Positions 52,250-61,424 are shown, counted from the first letter of the stretch. The stretch: 64,000 nt of DNA from Hahellaceae bacterium (GCA_024234505.1 JACKOD010000001.1:682001-746000), one strand, 5' to 3'. Program-made: numbers and translations. The notes: generated from the letters alone by a model not told the origin.

Positions 52250-54129
52250 ACAAGCTATTGTCACGACAGATTGCACGACTGGGAAGCGAAGGTATTGAAT
52301 CGCTCTATCCAAAACTGTTGGCAGAAATCTCATCGGTCTATGATGAACACGAAAATGAACTGAAGTTGCTCGAACATTCATTGGTGGTTGCTTCGGATGA
52401 GCTTAACGACCGACTGGAAAAGCTTAATGAAATAAAAAAACAACTCGAAACCAACCTGGCAGCCTTAGCCGCAATTTTTGAAGCGACAGGTGAGGCGATA
52501 TTTGCATTTGATTTGGATGGTCGGCTGGTTCGCTCCAACTGCATGGCGGATCAGTTGGCACAGCGTGCAGGATTGGGCAAGAAAGGGCCGGTCACGCAGG
52601 CCGGATTAGTCACGGCCATCAAAAGTGAAGAGCAACGCCGCGTGTTGGCAGACGCCATTGTGAATGAACCCGTTTGTGAACAGGAAGGCATATTGGAACT
52701 AAGCGATAAGCATGCCTATGAGTTCAGGTATGCACCTCAGATGATTGGGGACAAGCAGGTGGGCAGGGTATGGTGTCTACATGATATCTCTCATCAAAAA
52801 AGTACCGAATCCATCATCGAATTTCAGGCTTATCATGATTCGCTGACGTGTCTGCCCAATCGTGCACTACTAAACATCCAGCTTAAACGTTTGCTGCAAC
52901 TAGCGCGTCAAAGCGATAAAACCGTGAGTATTTTGTTTATAGATCTGGATGGTCTGCATAAAATCAACGACACCTTTGGCCATGAAGTGGGTGACTCGGT
53001 GCTGATCAGTGCCGCAGAAAGAATCAATGCCTGTTTGGAAGTCAGTCAGATTTTGGCGAGATTCGGGGCAGCCAAGTTTGTGGTTGTGATCGACCAGCTA
53101 GAAGCTGAACATTTAATAAAGGAAATCTGCACCAACATCCTGAATGCGTTTTCCGCACCCTTTTATCACAATACCTATCCATTTCAGTTGCAATGCACCA
53201 TTGGGGTGTCTGAGTACCCGTTTGATGGTTTAACCCCCAATGCGATTTTAGGCAACGCAGATCTGGCCAAATGTTTCGCAAAAAAACATGGGAAGACAGT
53301 GCAGTACTATACATCGCACATCAAGGATGATGCTCGTGAGCGGGTAGAAATCGAAGCAAAGATCCGTAAGGCGTTAGAAGAAGACCAGTTTGAATTGTAT
53401 CTTCAGCCTGAAGTTCTTTGCGAGAGTGAAAAAATTTATGCTGCAGAAGCCTTGATACGCTGGCGTGGAGAGGATGGGCAATTTATTCCTCCCGACCGTT
53501 TTATCCCGATTGCCGAAGAATCCGGATTGATTAATGCCATTTCAAATCAAGTGCTAAAAAAGGCTTGTGGCTATTTGAAACAATGGCAGCAACACGGAAT
53601 TGATAACGTAAAACTCTCTGTCAACTTGTCGGTTGCCGATATCAGTGACAACGAAGTGGTTGATACGGTTATCAGGGAAGTAAAAGCCGCAGGGGTGCCG
53701 CCCGGTTTGTTGGTTTTGGAAGTGACTGAATCCCTGTTGCTGGCAAATAAAGACACGGTTAAAAACTCAATGAATCAGCTCAAACAATTTGGGGTGCAGT
53801 TCGCGCTAGATGATTTTGGTACTGGTTATTCATCGCTTAGCTACTTGCAGGATTTACCTTTCAGCTACCTTAAAGTGGACAAATCATTTATTCGAAACCT
53901 GTCGGAAGATCGACGTAAACAAGCATTGGTGAAAGCGATATTCGATATCGCAGAGAACTTGGAGCTTATCATTGTGGCAGAAGGTGTTGAAGACCAACCT
54001 ACCTACGAATTCATTTGTAACACGGTGCAAACCACCGCTTTAATCCAGGGCTACTATTGTCATCGCCCTATGCCGTTTAGTGCGTGCACCGAATTATTGT
54101 TGTCTACGACGGTTTCTGACGTGAACTAG
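52246..54129 (+). CDS. PAS-GGDEF(degenerate)-EAL cyclic-di-GMP phosphodiesterase
   Basis: A 627-residue cytoplasmic protein. An N-terminal coiled coil (about 25-75) and PAS domain (about 80-185) lead to a GGDEF domain (about 200-355) whose active-site motif reads RFGAAKF instead of RxGGDEF, so cyclase activity is lost. The EAL domain (about 370-620) is intact: AAEALIRW, VNLSVADIS, LEVTESL, LDDFGTGYSS, LKVDKSF, IVAEGVED and QGYYCHRPMP. It should therefore degrade c-di-GMP, with the GGDEF part possibly binding GTP for regulation. Translationally coupled to the FIST sensor. Confidence 0.92.
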   Translation: MNKLLSRQIARLGSEGIESLYPKLLAEISSVYDEHENELKLLEHSLVVASDELNDRLEKLNEIKKQLETNLAALAAIFEATGEAIFAFDLDGRLVRSNCMADQLAQRAGLGKKGPVTQAGLVTAIKSEEQRRVLADAIVNEPVCEQEGILELSDKHAYEFRYAPQMIGDKQVGRVWCLHDISHQKSTESIIEFQAYHDSLTCLPNRALLNIQLKRLLQLARQSDKTVSILFIDLDGLHKINDTFGHEVGDSVLISAAERINACLEVSQILARFGAAKFVVVIDQLEAEHLIKEICTNILNAFSAPFYHNTYPFQLQCTIGVSEYPFDGLTPNAILGNADLAKCFAKKHGKTVQYYTSHIKDDARERVEIEAKIRKALEEDQFELYLQPEVLCESEKIYAAEALIRWRGEDGQFIPPDRFIPIAEESGLINAISNQVLKKACGYLKQWQQHGIDNVKLSVNLSVADISDNEVVDTVIREVKAAGVPPGLLVLEVTESLLLANKDTVKNSMNQLKQFGVQFALDDFGTGYSSLSYLQDLPFSYLKVDKSFIRNLSEDRRKQALVKAIFDIAENLELIIVAEGVEDQPTYEFICNTVQTTALIQGYYCHRPMPFSACTELLLSTTVSDVN

Positions 54130-54309
54130 CTACCCGCTATCTACGGCTACTGATGTATTAAAATGCAATCTAGTGCTAATACGAAAATGGCTGACTCTGT
54201 ATATTTAATCGACAGGGCAGATTATGGCGTGCCGCGACATTGACTGCGCGCAGGTTAATTGGGTATTCCATCCTTTAGCTTTCTAAACTATCATAGGCGC
54301 CCTTCAAAT

Positions 54310-54386
54310 GCCCCCGTAGCTCAGCTGGATAGAGCGTCCCCCTCCTAAGGGGAAGGCCGTGCGTTCAAATCGCGCCGGGGGCACCA
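54310..54386 (+). tRNA. tRNA-Arg (CCT)
   Basis: A 77-base cloverleaf: acceptor GCCCCCG/CGGGGGC, D-arm GCTCAGCTGGATAGAGC, anticodon loop CTCCTAA with anticodon CCT, and T-loop GTTCAAAT. CCA is encoded. It decodes AGG. Its 3' half is the left attachment site of the 7.4 kb element. Confidence 0.97.
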
Positions 54387-54403
54387 TTTAAATCAATAGG
54401 TTA
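54342..54403 (+). repeat. Left attachment site (attL), 62 bp
   Basis: Identical over 62 bases to 61645-61706. It begins in the anticodon arm of tRNA-Arg and runs 17 bases past the CCA. Confidence 0.93.
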
Positions 54404-54692
54404 TTGAGTTTCTTTCTACTTCAACCCTCCCAAAAAAAGATTGCGCTACACAATGCGCTACACTTTTGCGAGCGATCAAAATTTAATTCCTTTACATTAC
54501 TAAACCGCTGAAGCGCTAAAAATTAGATAGCTTAATCAGATTGTTAATCTACCTTTTGGCGGATTGCCTTGTGGATTTTGGCGGAATTAATCAATCAAAA
54601 GATAGGCGATTGTGGGCGCTGACGATCTTTGCCAGCGTCATATTCACAAAGGTTGAGAAAGTATCTGCTGAGGTGGGCAATGGGTAAAATCT
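54404..54692. other. Left-end non-coding region of the element
   Basis: AT-rich, with the arm-type repeats near its left edge and no gene recognised. Confidence 0.55.
54441..54466 (+). repeat. Left arm-type repeat pair
   Basis: Two GCGCTACAC units 12 bases apart, in a 26-base stretch identical to 61503-61528 in the same orientation. The position near both att sites fits integrase arm-binding sites. Confidence 0.7.
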
Positions 54693-54875
54693 CTACCCAA
54701 AAACAGAATATGCAAAGGAAAGAAATGAAAAGCGAACAGATACAGCCATGGCAATAGAAGAAGAGGAACACACCTCAGCGGCCAAATAGGTTGCCGCATA
54801 TCTCAAACCAGATAGGTTCAAGCTGGCTTCAACTCGCTCTACTGAGGCTACTGCCAATAGAGGCCAGAAGTTCAC
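54693..54875 (-). CDS. Doubtful small protein at the left end of the element
   Basis: A 60-residue frame starts with GTG, overlapping the stop of the preceding gene as GTGA. The sequence is Ala/Ser/Leu-rich with a hydrophobic C-terminal half and no recognised domain. Apart from the overlap there is little support. Confidence 0.25.
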   Translation of the reverse strand: MNFWPLLAVASVERVEASLNLSGLRYAATYLAAEVCSSSSIAMAVSVRFSFLSFAYSVFG

Positions 54876-55180
54876 TTTTTTCTCATTGCCTGTAGTCGCG
54901 CCCCAAATCGCGCAAGCAGTACTTGCCGCATTTCTGCTTCCGACTGCCCGGAGGGGTCAATTACCGAGAATGACCGTCCATCGACCTCACAATCCCAAAT
55001 GGCTACGACAACTTGAGTTTCAACTTTGGCTTTTTTCGGGGTAACAGAGGTAACAGGGGTAACGGCCTGTAATGACGAGGCCTCCCGCATTACCTCACCC
55101 GATAACAAAGGGGTAACAGACTCGCTGCGCACATCACAATGAATGCGTTTTAACCAATCCAACACATGAAGCGCGCTCAT
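54872..55180 (-). CDS. Small basic protein downstream of the DUF927 ATPase
   Basis: A 102-residue protein starting MSALHVLDWLKRIHCDV and ending ARLQAMRKK, with a central TPVTSVTPKKAKVE linker. Its ATG overlaps the DUF927 stop as ATGA, so this start is preferred to 55276, which would lie deep inside that gene. Function unknown. The last gene of the coupled replication operon. Confidence 0.6.
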   Translation of the reverse strand: MSALHVLDWLKRIHCDVRSESVTPLLSGEVMREASSLQAVTPVTSVTPKKAKVETQVVVAIWDCEVDGRSFSVIDPSGQSEAEMRQVLLARFGARLQAMRKK

Positions 55181-57060
55181 ACTGCCTCCTGTGGCTGAAC
55201 ATAATAGAGTCGCTTTTGCCCTTCTCGGGTTCGGGTGTTTTTGGATCGCTTGCCGGATTCTTTTTCCACCAACCATCCAGCCTCATCCAGCGCCTTGAGG
55301 GTTCGTGTAAAGTCGTAGCCCTTCACGGCTGCTTTTAGCCCCCCTTCGGTAAACAGGTACACCCTCGCGGAGTCTCCTAAACCGCTAGGCCGATCATCGT
55401 AGAAGCCCGCACGGTCTCTCACTGTATGGTGTTCACTCCCTTTCAAGGGCTCAAAATGGCTGCCGCCACATCGATCAAGAAATGTTGCTACCGCATCCAG
55501 AATCTGGGTATCTTCATTGTGCCCCGCCTTCTGTTCTGCCTGCCACACTTTGTACAGGGTTTGTACTGCCGCTACGGCAGTCCCTTCGGGCCAAGGGAGT
55601 ACGCCATACCCTATTGCCAGCTCTCCCGCCAAAGCGACCAGTGCAAACCGTTCGGCGCAACGTCCTTCCTGAGAGTTGCGAGCGCCGAATAACCCTTTCA
55701 TTTTCCTGAATGCGGCATTAACGGCCTCTGCATCATCAATCACTAACGCGCGTATAAACGCTTTGCCTGCGTGGCCATAATGGGTATTGCTAGCGGTATT
55801 CAGGTGAGCGGCCAGCTCTGCTCCATCACGCATTCCGTGTAGTTCATGAAATGCGCCATGCGGGCCAAAGACGGCCGGAACACTGGGCAAGCGGACGAGC
55901 TGACCCGCATTAGGCCGCTCTCCGGCTTCCATCATCAGGGTTTCAAGCGCTTTCTCTCCAGATGACAGAAATAGCGTGCGCCATTTGTGCGCAGTCCGCG
56001 CCACGCCACTACGACTGCTGCGCTGCTTACCGGTGCCATTACCCAAACTGTAAACTGTCAGGCCTATTTCCTTGGGATTGGCCTGTTTGATTTCATCGAG
56101 CACCAGTAAGGTATCATTGCGAATGGCGGCCACGCCTTCCAACCCGTTACCGGTTGCATTCCATGTGCGCATGTATTCCTCTGCTTTGCCCCACACAGAA
56201 CAGGCCACATTAAGCGCAGTACTTTTACCTTTCGAGGAGTCCCCCAGCAAGTGAAAGCCGCCGCTGCCTTGATGGACGATTTTCAGCAATGGCCCGGCAA
56301 AGCTCGCAGCCGTAACAAACATAAGTACTGGATTACCGGGACACTTCTGGGCAATGCTGGCTTGCCACCCTTCCAATGTTCCACCATTACTATAATTGGC
56401 CATGCCTGCGGTTTCAGACTGAAAGAAGACATCCGCCTCTCCCAGGACCGCATCCGGCATGACAAAAACGCCGGAACTGTGCCAGCCTGTTTGCTTTGCC
56501 GCCATGACGCGCCGTGCAGGGTGCTGACTGAATAAATAAGTCATAATGCTTTTGGCACGATTAACATTGTATTCCCACCCCATATTAAGCAACTCTTTGC
56601 GCAACTCTTCACCGCTGCCACTGAGCAATGACATGGGCATACACCATTCAAACCAATCTCCGTAGGAATTACGAATATTGAGCAAACGGCCAAAGTCACT
56701 CTTTCCTACGGCGGAAACGGCCACAACACGCAAGGGTGAGCAAACCCATTCATCAACTGGCTTCGGCTCGCCATTCGTTTCCTTGATCGAGTGATGCCAC
56801 ACACCTGCCCGCGCTTCCTTGCCATCTGGTTTTAGCGTGCTCATTTCATACACGCACCAGCAGGGCCGATCTTTGAGGGAAGGCCATTGCGGGGCTTGAT
56901 TCTGTCTTGTTACCCCTGTTACCCCATTGTTACCCAGTGGCATTAAGCAAGAAGCCGCGTCATTACTGGCTGTTACCTGTGTTACCTCTGTTACCCCTGT
57001 TTTTTCACAAGTTTGAATATCAGTTGCTTGAATGGCTTGTCTGATTATTTGCGCACTCAT
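55177..57060 (-). CDS. DUF927-domain ATPase/helicase-like replication protein
   Basis: A 627-residue protein with a DUF927 core (about 85-360): WHHSIKETNGEPKPVDEWVC, AKQTGWHSSGVFVMPDAVLG, Walker A GDSSKGKST and Walker B LLVLDEIKQAN. The sensor-like region WRTLFLSSGEKALETLM follows. C-terminal winged-helix-like sequence (about 560-615) could bind DNA. In P4-type elements such proteins serve as the replicative helicase with the Toprim primase. Its ATG overlaps the primase stop as ATGA. The N-terminus has several Thr-Glu-Val-Thr repeats (TGVTEVTQVT, GVTGVT). Confidence 0.88.
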   Translation of the reverse strand: MSAQIIRQAIQATDIQTCEKTGVTEVTQVTASNDAASCLMPLGNNGVTGVTRQNQAPQWPSLKDRPCWCVYEMSTLKPDGKEARAGVWHHSIKETNGEPKPVDEWVCSPLRVVAVSAVGKSDFGRLLNIRNSYGDWFEWCMPMSLLSGSGEELRKELLNMGWEYNVNRAKSIMTYLFSQHPARRVMAAKQTGWHSSGVFVMPDAVLGEADVFFQSETAGMANYSNGGTLEGWQASIAQKCPGNPVLMFVTAASFAGPLLKIVHQGSGGFHLLGDSSKGKSTALNVACSVWGKAEEYMRTWNATGNGLEGVAAIRNDTLLVLDEIKQANPKEIGLTVYSLGNGTGKQRSSRSGVARTAHKWRTLFLSSGEKALETLMMEAGERPNAGQLVRLPSVPAVFGPHGAFHELHGMRDGAELAAHLNTASNTHYGHAGKAFIRALVIDDAEAVNAAFRKMKGLFGARNSQEGRCAERFALVALAGELAIGYGVLPWPEGTAVAAVQTLYKVWQAEQKAGHNEDTQILDAVATFLDRCGGSHFEPLKGSEHHTVRDRAGFYDDRPSGLGDSARVYLFTEGGLKAAVKGYDFTRTLKALDEAGWLVEKESGKRSKNTRTREGQKRLYYVQPQEAV

Positions 57061-58091
57061 ACTGCCATCTCCACACTTTCATTCAGCACATCCAGCCAAT
57101 CCACACCTTTTTTACCTTCCGGTATTGGATCAGGTGGCAAGCATAACCGCACGTCGCGGCCCTCTTTAACCAGACGGGCGGCTAAGTGGCTGGCTGCCCG
57201 TGTCCCTTCGCCTGACAGATCTTTATCTGCCATGATAAAAACCCGGCACACAAAGGCGGGCAAAATAACATGACGCAATCCATAGGCACTAACGCACGCC
57301 CACACCGGCATTTCCGGAAAGGCCGCGCGTACCGCAAGCGCTGTTTCAATCCCTTCCGTTAATGCCAATGAGGGGCCAGCCGGATAAAGGCGTATGGCCG
57401 CGCCTTTCATTGCGCCCGGTTCGATGCTGGGCATAAGTTTTTTCGGGCTGCTCACGGTTGCTTTACCGCCCTCACTGCTGAGATAGGTGCGGTGTACGTT
57501 GACCAATTCACCTCTGGGTGAGCGAATGGCGGCAATTAAGGCCGGTAGCGCTATTTGTCTCTCCTCGTCATGATAGGCAAGGTTGGATATAGCCAGAATG
57601 TCCGGCCAATCCTGACGCTGTAACAGAACTGCCAATCCTCTCGCATTTAGATAACGCTGTGCTGGTTGGCTGGTAACGAGTGGCTGACCCTGTTTTAATA
57701 GTGCTTCAAGATTAGCCTTTCGCTGCTGTCTGCTGAACTTCGTACATGACTTAATATTCAAGGTTTCCCGCACACTTTGAAGATACGAAGTTTTGCCGCG
57801 TTCAACACCGATTTCTCGGGCAATAAAATCATGTGCCGATTGAGCATTGCAGTCCAGCGTACGCATGACCCAGGTCAGACCATTCCCCGCACCACAGTGG
57901 TTACAGATGGCACCGCCGGTTTCCTGCCAATCGGCATATAGCCGGAAACGGTCTTTGCCTCCACACAACGGACAAGGCTGGTGTTTGATATGTTTGCGCG
58001 TATTAGGCCACAGGATGCGATAGAGGTTTGGCCATTGATTTTGATAACACTGATGGCCTGTGCTCTTCCGGAAGTCGATTGCGCTAGTCAT
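57057..58091 (-). CDS. P4-type zinc-ribbon/Toprim primase
   Basis: A 344-residue primase. The N-terminal zinc ribbon is CPLCGGKDRFRL ... CNHCGAGNG (about 38-70). The Toprim domain (about 225-320) has the catalytic Glu in ALTEGIETALAV and the Asp pair in VFIMADKDLSGEG. It makes primers for the element's own replication, together with the DUF927 ATPase. The start overlaps the stop of the small upstream gene as ATGA. In phage P4 these activities are on one chain (alpha protein); here they are split. Confidence 0.92.
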   Translation of the reverse strand: MTSAIDFRKSTGHQCYQNQWPNLYRILWPNTRKHIKHQPCPLCGGKDRFRLYADWQETGGAICNHCGAGNGLTWVMRTLDCNAQSAHDFIAREIGVERGKTSYLQSVRETLNIKSCTKFSRQQRKANLEALLKQGQPLVTSQPAQRYLNARGLAVLLQRQDWPDILAISNLAYHDEERQIALPALIAAIRSPRGELVNVHRTYLSSEGGKATVSSPKKLMPSIEPGAMKGAAIRLYPAGPSLALTEGIETALAVRAAFPEMPVWACVSAYGLRHVILPAFVCRVFIMADKDLSGEGTRAASHLAARLVKEGRDVRLCLPPDPIPEGKKGVDWLDVLNESVEMAV

Positions 58092-58258
58092 ACAGTCACC
58101 CCGTTCCTGACTTTACGCTGTATCTGCTGATTTCCTTTTTCCAGAAAGACACTAAATGCCGCCTCCAGCTTGCTGGGAGGGCGGATGTTAGTTGTGGCAA
58201 AATGCGCTTTCGATACTTTCTTTTCGGCCCCTTTGGGGGCTGCTTTGTTTTCTTTCAT
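58088..58258 (-). CDS. Small basic protein upstream of the primase
   Basis: A 56-residue Lys-rich protein starting MKENKAAPKGAEKKVSKAHF. The ATG at 58258 has GAGG eight bases upstream and avoids overlapping the AlpA gene; the longer frame starts at 58300. Coupled to the primase by ATGA. Function unknown. Confidence 0.6.
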   Translation of the reverse strand: MKENKAAPKGAEKKVSKAHFATTNIRPPSKLEAAFSVFLEKGNQQIQRKVRNGVTV

Positions 58259-58268
58259 TTCCCCTGCC

Positions 58269-58514
58269 TCACGCGGCCATTGTTTTGCGTTCACATTCAA
58301 GCTTTCGTACCAGCTCTCGAATCTGGTCGTCTGACATGCCTGCTATGCGCGCCGCATTGATTGCCGCTATTTCAGTTGCAGGCCAACCGATGCACCGAGG
58401 ACCTAATTTTACGGGCTTAGGCCATAGTCCCTGAGCCATACGGTTATAGATGGTGGATCGTGAATAGCCGGTTTCGGCTTTGGTTTGGGGTAGTCGAAGT
58501 ATGGTAGTAGCCAT
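58269..58514 (-). CDS. alpA: AlpA-family excisionase/regulator
   Basis: An 81-residue MerR-like winged-helix protein: LRLPQTKAETGYSRSTIYNR, then PKPVKLGPRCIGWPATEI. AlpA proteins act as excisionase or as activators of integrase and replication genes in P4-like elements. Its position at the head of the replication genes fits that role. Confidence 0.93.
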   Translation of the reverse strand: MATTILRLPQTKAETGYSRSTIYNRMAQGLWPKPVKLGPRCIGWPATEIAAINAARIAGMSDDQIRELVRKLECERKTMAA

Positions 58515-58624
58515 GTTTAAACCTCGTTAGTGGTTGTTGGACATGGCTGTATTAAAAGCTAGTACTAGAGTAGGTAAACAAGAGTGGGCAGGGGGAGTAG
58601 GTAGTTGGTAATTTTCAATATTTT

Positions 58625-59470
58625 CTATTTTCTTGCATAAACGTTATAGTCTTTTACCCGTATTTGTCCGGTTTTCGTTGCTTCTTTCCATGCTCTATCG
58701 AAACCATTTGCAGTAAAAAGACCAGTGTTTAACAAGCAAAGTTGCTTTATCTTAGCCTTGCTACCACTCGGAATATTCATTAAGTCCAATTCGAGAATTT
58801 GCAGAGTGGCACAAATGACGCTTATTTGCAGGTCCAATTTCTTTATCGTTTTCGTACCGGTAATGGCTCGTTCTTTTTGTAAATCTTGGTTAAGTAACAA
58901 ACTGACGAAATCATTGAGAATCGGCACACGAACAATCAAATGGCAATCAATAGGCAATTGTGGATAAACGGGGTGTACGCGATCATTTGTCGAATGATCA
59001 ATATTAACTAGCCTATATATCGTGTTACTCGCCCCCTGAACAAACGTACCATGCAGTGGACTATCGGTAATTGCGACACCTCTAGTTAACGTTTCATACG
59101 CAGATAGTACGAATTGAGCTTCGCCACCAATCATCGGTAAATCAAATATGCCATCCAGTACAACTACATTGTTATCTCCCTGAAAGTACTGAGAATCGCT
59201 TATCATTGTTCCATCGTCCAATAGTTCAATAATTTCTACCTCAAATGGTTTTGGTGCTGGAAAAATCCGAAACGTGCCAGGTAAAAGATCCTTTACAACA
59301 CCGGACTCGCCATAAGCAATTTTCACCAGACGAACAGATATGACAATTTCTTTATCTAGGGCCAATCTCAATACATCTGCATCAGTAACACTCTCACATA
59401 GCCTCTGCGATAAATATCCTGCCGCTTCCGACAGGGACAGCCATTTTTTCAAATCAAGTAGTTTACTCAC
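58625..59470 (-). CDS. Unknown cargo protein of the element (281 residues)
   Basis: The N-terminus (KKWLSLSEAAGYLSQRLC, then TDADVLRLALDKEIVISVRL) resembles a helix-turn-helix-like opening seen in many uncharacterised island proteins. The middle is strand-rich, and the C-terminus (about 225-281) has LCLLNTGLFTANGFDRAWKE. No catalytic motif or membrane segment. It is separate from the replication operon (110-base gap), the usual place of satellite cargo. Base composition is more AT-rich than its neighbours. Confidence 0.7.
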   Translation of the reverse strand: MSKLLDLKKWLSLSEAAGYLSQRLCESVTDADVLRLALDKEIVISVRLVKIAYGESGVVKDLLPGTFRIFPAPKPFEVEIIELLDDGTMISDSQYFQGDNNVVVLDGIFDLPMIGGEAQFVLSAYETLTRGVAITDSPLHGTFVQGASNTIYRLVNIDHSTNDRVHPVYPQLPIDCHLIVRVPILNDFVSLLLNQDLQKERAITGTKTIKKLDLQISVICATLQILELDLMNIPSGSKAKIKQLCLLNTGLFTANGFDRAWKEATKTGQIRVKDYNVYARK

Positions 59471-59605
59471 TCACACCTCTTACTAAGGTTGCCGTACCCG
59501 CCGGACAAGGGCTCACCGGTCTTTGGCCCGCGAAATCTGGGCGCGACAATTCGGTTGCTATTTGGGGCCAGTTATCCAGATAATTTGCAATTGCCACCAG
59601 ATCAC

Positions 59606-59833
59606 TTACGCCGCCTGATACCGCCTTACATCAACTTGCACACCGCGCGACACGCATTCCTCCGCCTGTGCCAGCATCCGAGCGGTAACAACCTCTTGAA
59701 TATACTCTTCACCACAATTACCACAAATGTCAGCCGGTACCCCCTTAAAAACCAGCGTGGCGCTGTCTCTTTCAAGTGTCACTGTGGCATGGCCGGGGTG
59801 TGTTTCACCTTGTTTGCAAATCAAGCATTTCAT
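59606..59833 (-). CDS. YgiT/MqsA-type zinc-finger antitoxin-like protein
   Basis: A 75-residue protein with two CxxC pairs (MKCLICKQGE and ICGNCGEEY), the YgiT-type zinc-binding fold, and a C-terminus EVVTARMLAQAEECVSRGVQ. In MqsA the antitoxin has an extra DNA-binding domain, missing here. Coupled by ATGA to the toxin gene upstream. Confidence 0.85.
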   Translation of the reverse strand: MKCLICKQGETHPGHATVTLERDSATLVFKGVPADICGNCGEEYIQEVVTARMLAQAEECVSRGVQVDVRRYQAA

Positions 59834-60102
59834 TGACGTTTCCTCTCAAAATTCGGCTCCCAGATCGCCGGATCAGGTTCATAAGCAGTGATAACAATGG
59901 TTTCCCCTTCGTCGGTGTTCGCCGCCACGACATGGATCGGCCTATCACCACGCCATCCCATCTTCAAACAGCTCGGATAGGGTGTGTCCTGCGGGTAATC
60001 CATGATCGTTTTTCCCGTCATAAGCACCTGTCGCACATCCTCGGCGGTAATGCCGCGCTCGAACATCCGTTTAATAGCATGACTTCTGAACACCAGATTC
60101 AT
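59830..60102 (-). CDS. DUF4258-family toxin-like protein
   Basis: A 90-residue protein with the DUF4258 pattern: FRSHAIKRMFERGITAEDVR, then IHVVAANTDEGETIVITAYE and PDPAIWEPNF. These proteins are paired with YgiT-type zinc proteins and predicted to be toxins, probably RNases. Its start overlaps the integrase stop as ATGA, and its own stop overlaps the antitoxin start. So integrase, toxin and antitoxin are one coupled unit. Confidence 0.85.
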   Translation of the reverse strand: MNLVFRSHAIKRMFERGITAEDVRQVLMTGKTIMDYPQDTPYPSCLKMGWRGDRPIHVVAANTDEGETIVITAYEPDPAIWEPNFERKRQ

Positions 60103-61424
60103 AAAGCCGCCTTTCTAGCCGCCGCTATGGGCGTTACGTTGTCTGGATCTTTTGCGATCCGATGCGCCACGATCTCGCCCCATGCAAGCCATGCGGCTTT
60201 TTGTTCTTCCACATATGCTGCTCGTTGATAAACCGCAACCAGTTTATTCATGGGCTGGTGGTTGAGCATTCGTTCAATTACATGAGGTTCGGTCTTCAAA
60301 TAATCGCCCCAAGCCGTGGCCGCACTGCGTCGGATGTCATGTACGCTAAAGGGCGCTAAATGCTCTAATACGCCACTTAAGCCTTCATTCCGGCGCTTAT
60401 CGGATAAATAGCACCCCCTGAGGCGCTCGATTACTTTTGTTAAACTGTCTTTATTAATCGGCAGCTCTGGCTTTTGTTGAGATTCAAACACGTATTCTTG
60501 ATTCAAATTAAGAGTGCGTTGCGTTTCGAGAATCTCTTTGGCTAGCTCGGAAAGGTATATAGTGTGAGCCTTGCCATTTTTCGCCCGTGCTGCTGGCAGT
60601 AACCATTTACTGGCACGCAAATTTAGCTCTTGCCACTTCATACCGGCTACTTCAACCCTGCGAGCCCCAGTCAATATAAGCAACTTTATTGCGTTCACTA
60701 GAACGGGCGACATTTTGACAGAAGCGCCATTGTCCTCGGCTGACGACGATTCTTCGAGTGCCAACCACAACATCCTTAATTCCTCAATATTCAAATATCG
60801 GTCCTTGGGTTTACTTGATGAGGCTGAAAAATCTTTAGGCCTTAACATTCGCGCAGGATTACTTTCTACAAAATGTCTTGTAACACCATAATCAAGCATT
60901 TGATTCAATGTCGTAAGGGCCTTTCTGGTTTCCTCCTTGATACCGCTCTTACGCATTGCATCTAAAGTTTGCGCGAGATGCGCCCTTGTAACGTCCTGCG
61001 CCAAGATCGCCCCCAGCGCCCGGTATAGATGCAATCGCCAACGCTGAGCATGTTGTTGTATCGTTTTTTCTGTAAGCTCATTACAGAAAACCAAATGAGC
61101 ATGCCAAAGCTCAAACAAGGCTTGCATTGTTAATGCGCTGGCATTTCCGGCTTTTTTAGCGGCCTTAACCTGTTTGGGATCAAACCCTTCTCTAAGGATA
61201 GCTTCACATTCATCTCGTGCCGAACGCGCATGTTTAATTCCAACAGCCCCAATAGTCAGGTAATCACCTTTGCGGTCACTCGGTCTACGATACCGATATA
61301 GCCACACCTTTTTACCATTCGGATAAACCCATAGGGCCAATCCACCACCATCCGAAAGTTGATAGCGCTTAGCTTTAGGTTTTGCAGCTTCAAACTCTCT
61401 GACGCTTAATTTGTTGACTGCCAT
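60099..61424 (-). CDS. int: P4-type tyrosine recombinase integrase
   Basis: A 441-residue integrase with the N-terminal DUF4102 arm-binding domain (about 1-90; LSDGGGLALWVYPNGKKVWL), a core-binding domain (about 105-195) and a catalytic domain (about 220-415). Catalytic residues visible: the first Arg in LTGARRVEVAGMKW, His/Arg in VHDIRRSAATAWG, the second His in MLNHQPM, and the Tyr in AVYQRAAYVEEQ. It should recombine the 62-bp sites at tRNA-Arg. A strong AGGAGGGGGG precedes the start. It lies 220 bases from attR, reading inward. Confidence 0.96.
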   Translation of the reverse strand: MAVNKLSVREFEAAKPKAKRYQLSDGGGLALWVYPNGKKVWLYRYRRPSDRKGDYLTIGAVGIKHARSARDECEAILREGFDPKQVKAAKKAGNASALTMQALFELWHAHLVFCNELTEKTIQQHAQRWRLHLYRALGAILAQDVTRAHLAQTLDAMRKSGIKEETRKALTTLNQMLDYGVTRHFVESNPARMLRPKDFSASSSKPKDRYLNIEELRMLWLALEESSSAEDNGASVKMSPVLVNAIKLLILTGARRVEVAGMKWQELNLRASKWLLPAARAKNGKAHTIYLSELAKEILETQRTLNLNQEYVFESQQKPELPINKDSLTKVIERLRGCYLSDKRRNEGLSGVLEHLAPFSVHDIRRSAATAWGDYLKTEPHVIERMLNHQPMNKLVAVYQRAAYVEEQKAAWLAWGEIVAHRIAKDPDNVTPIAAARKAAL

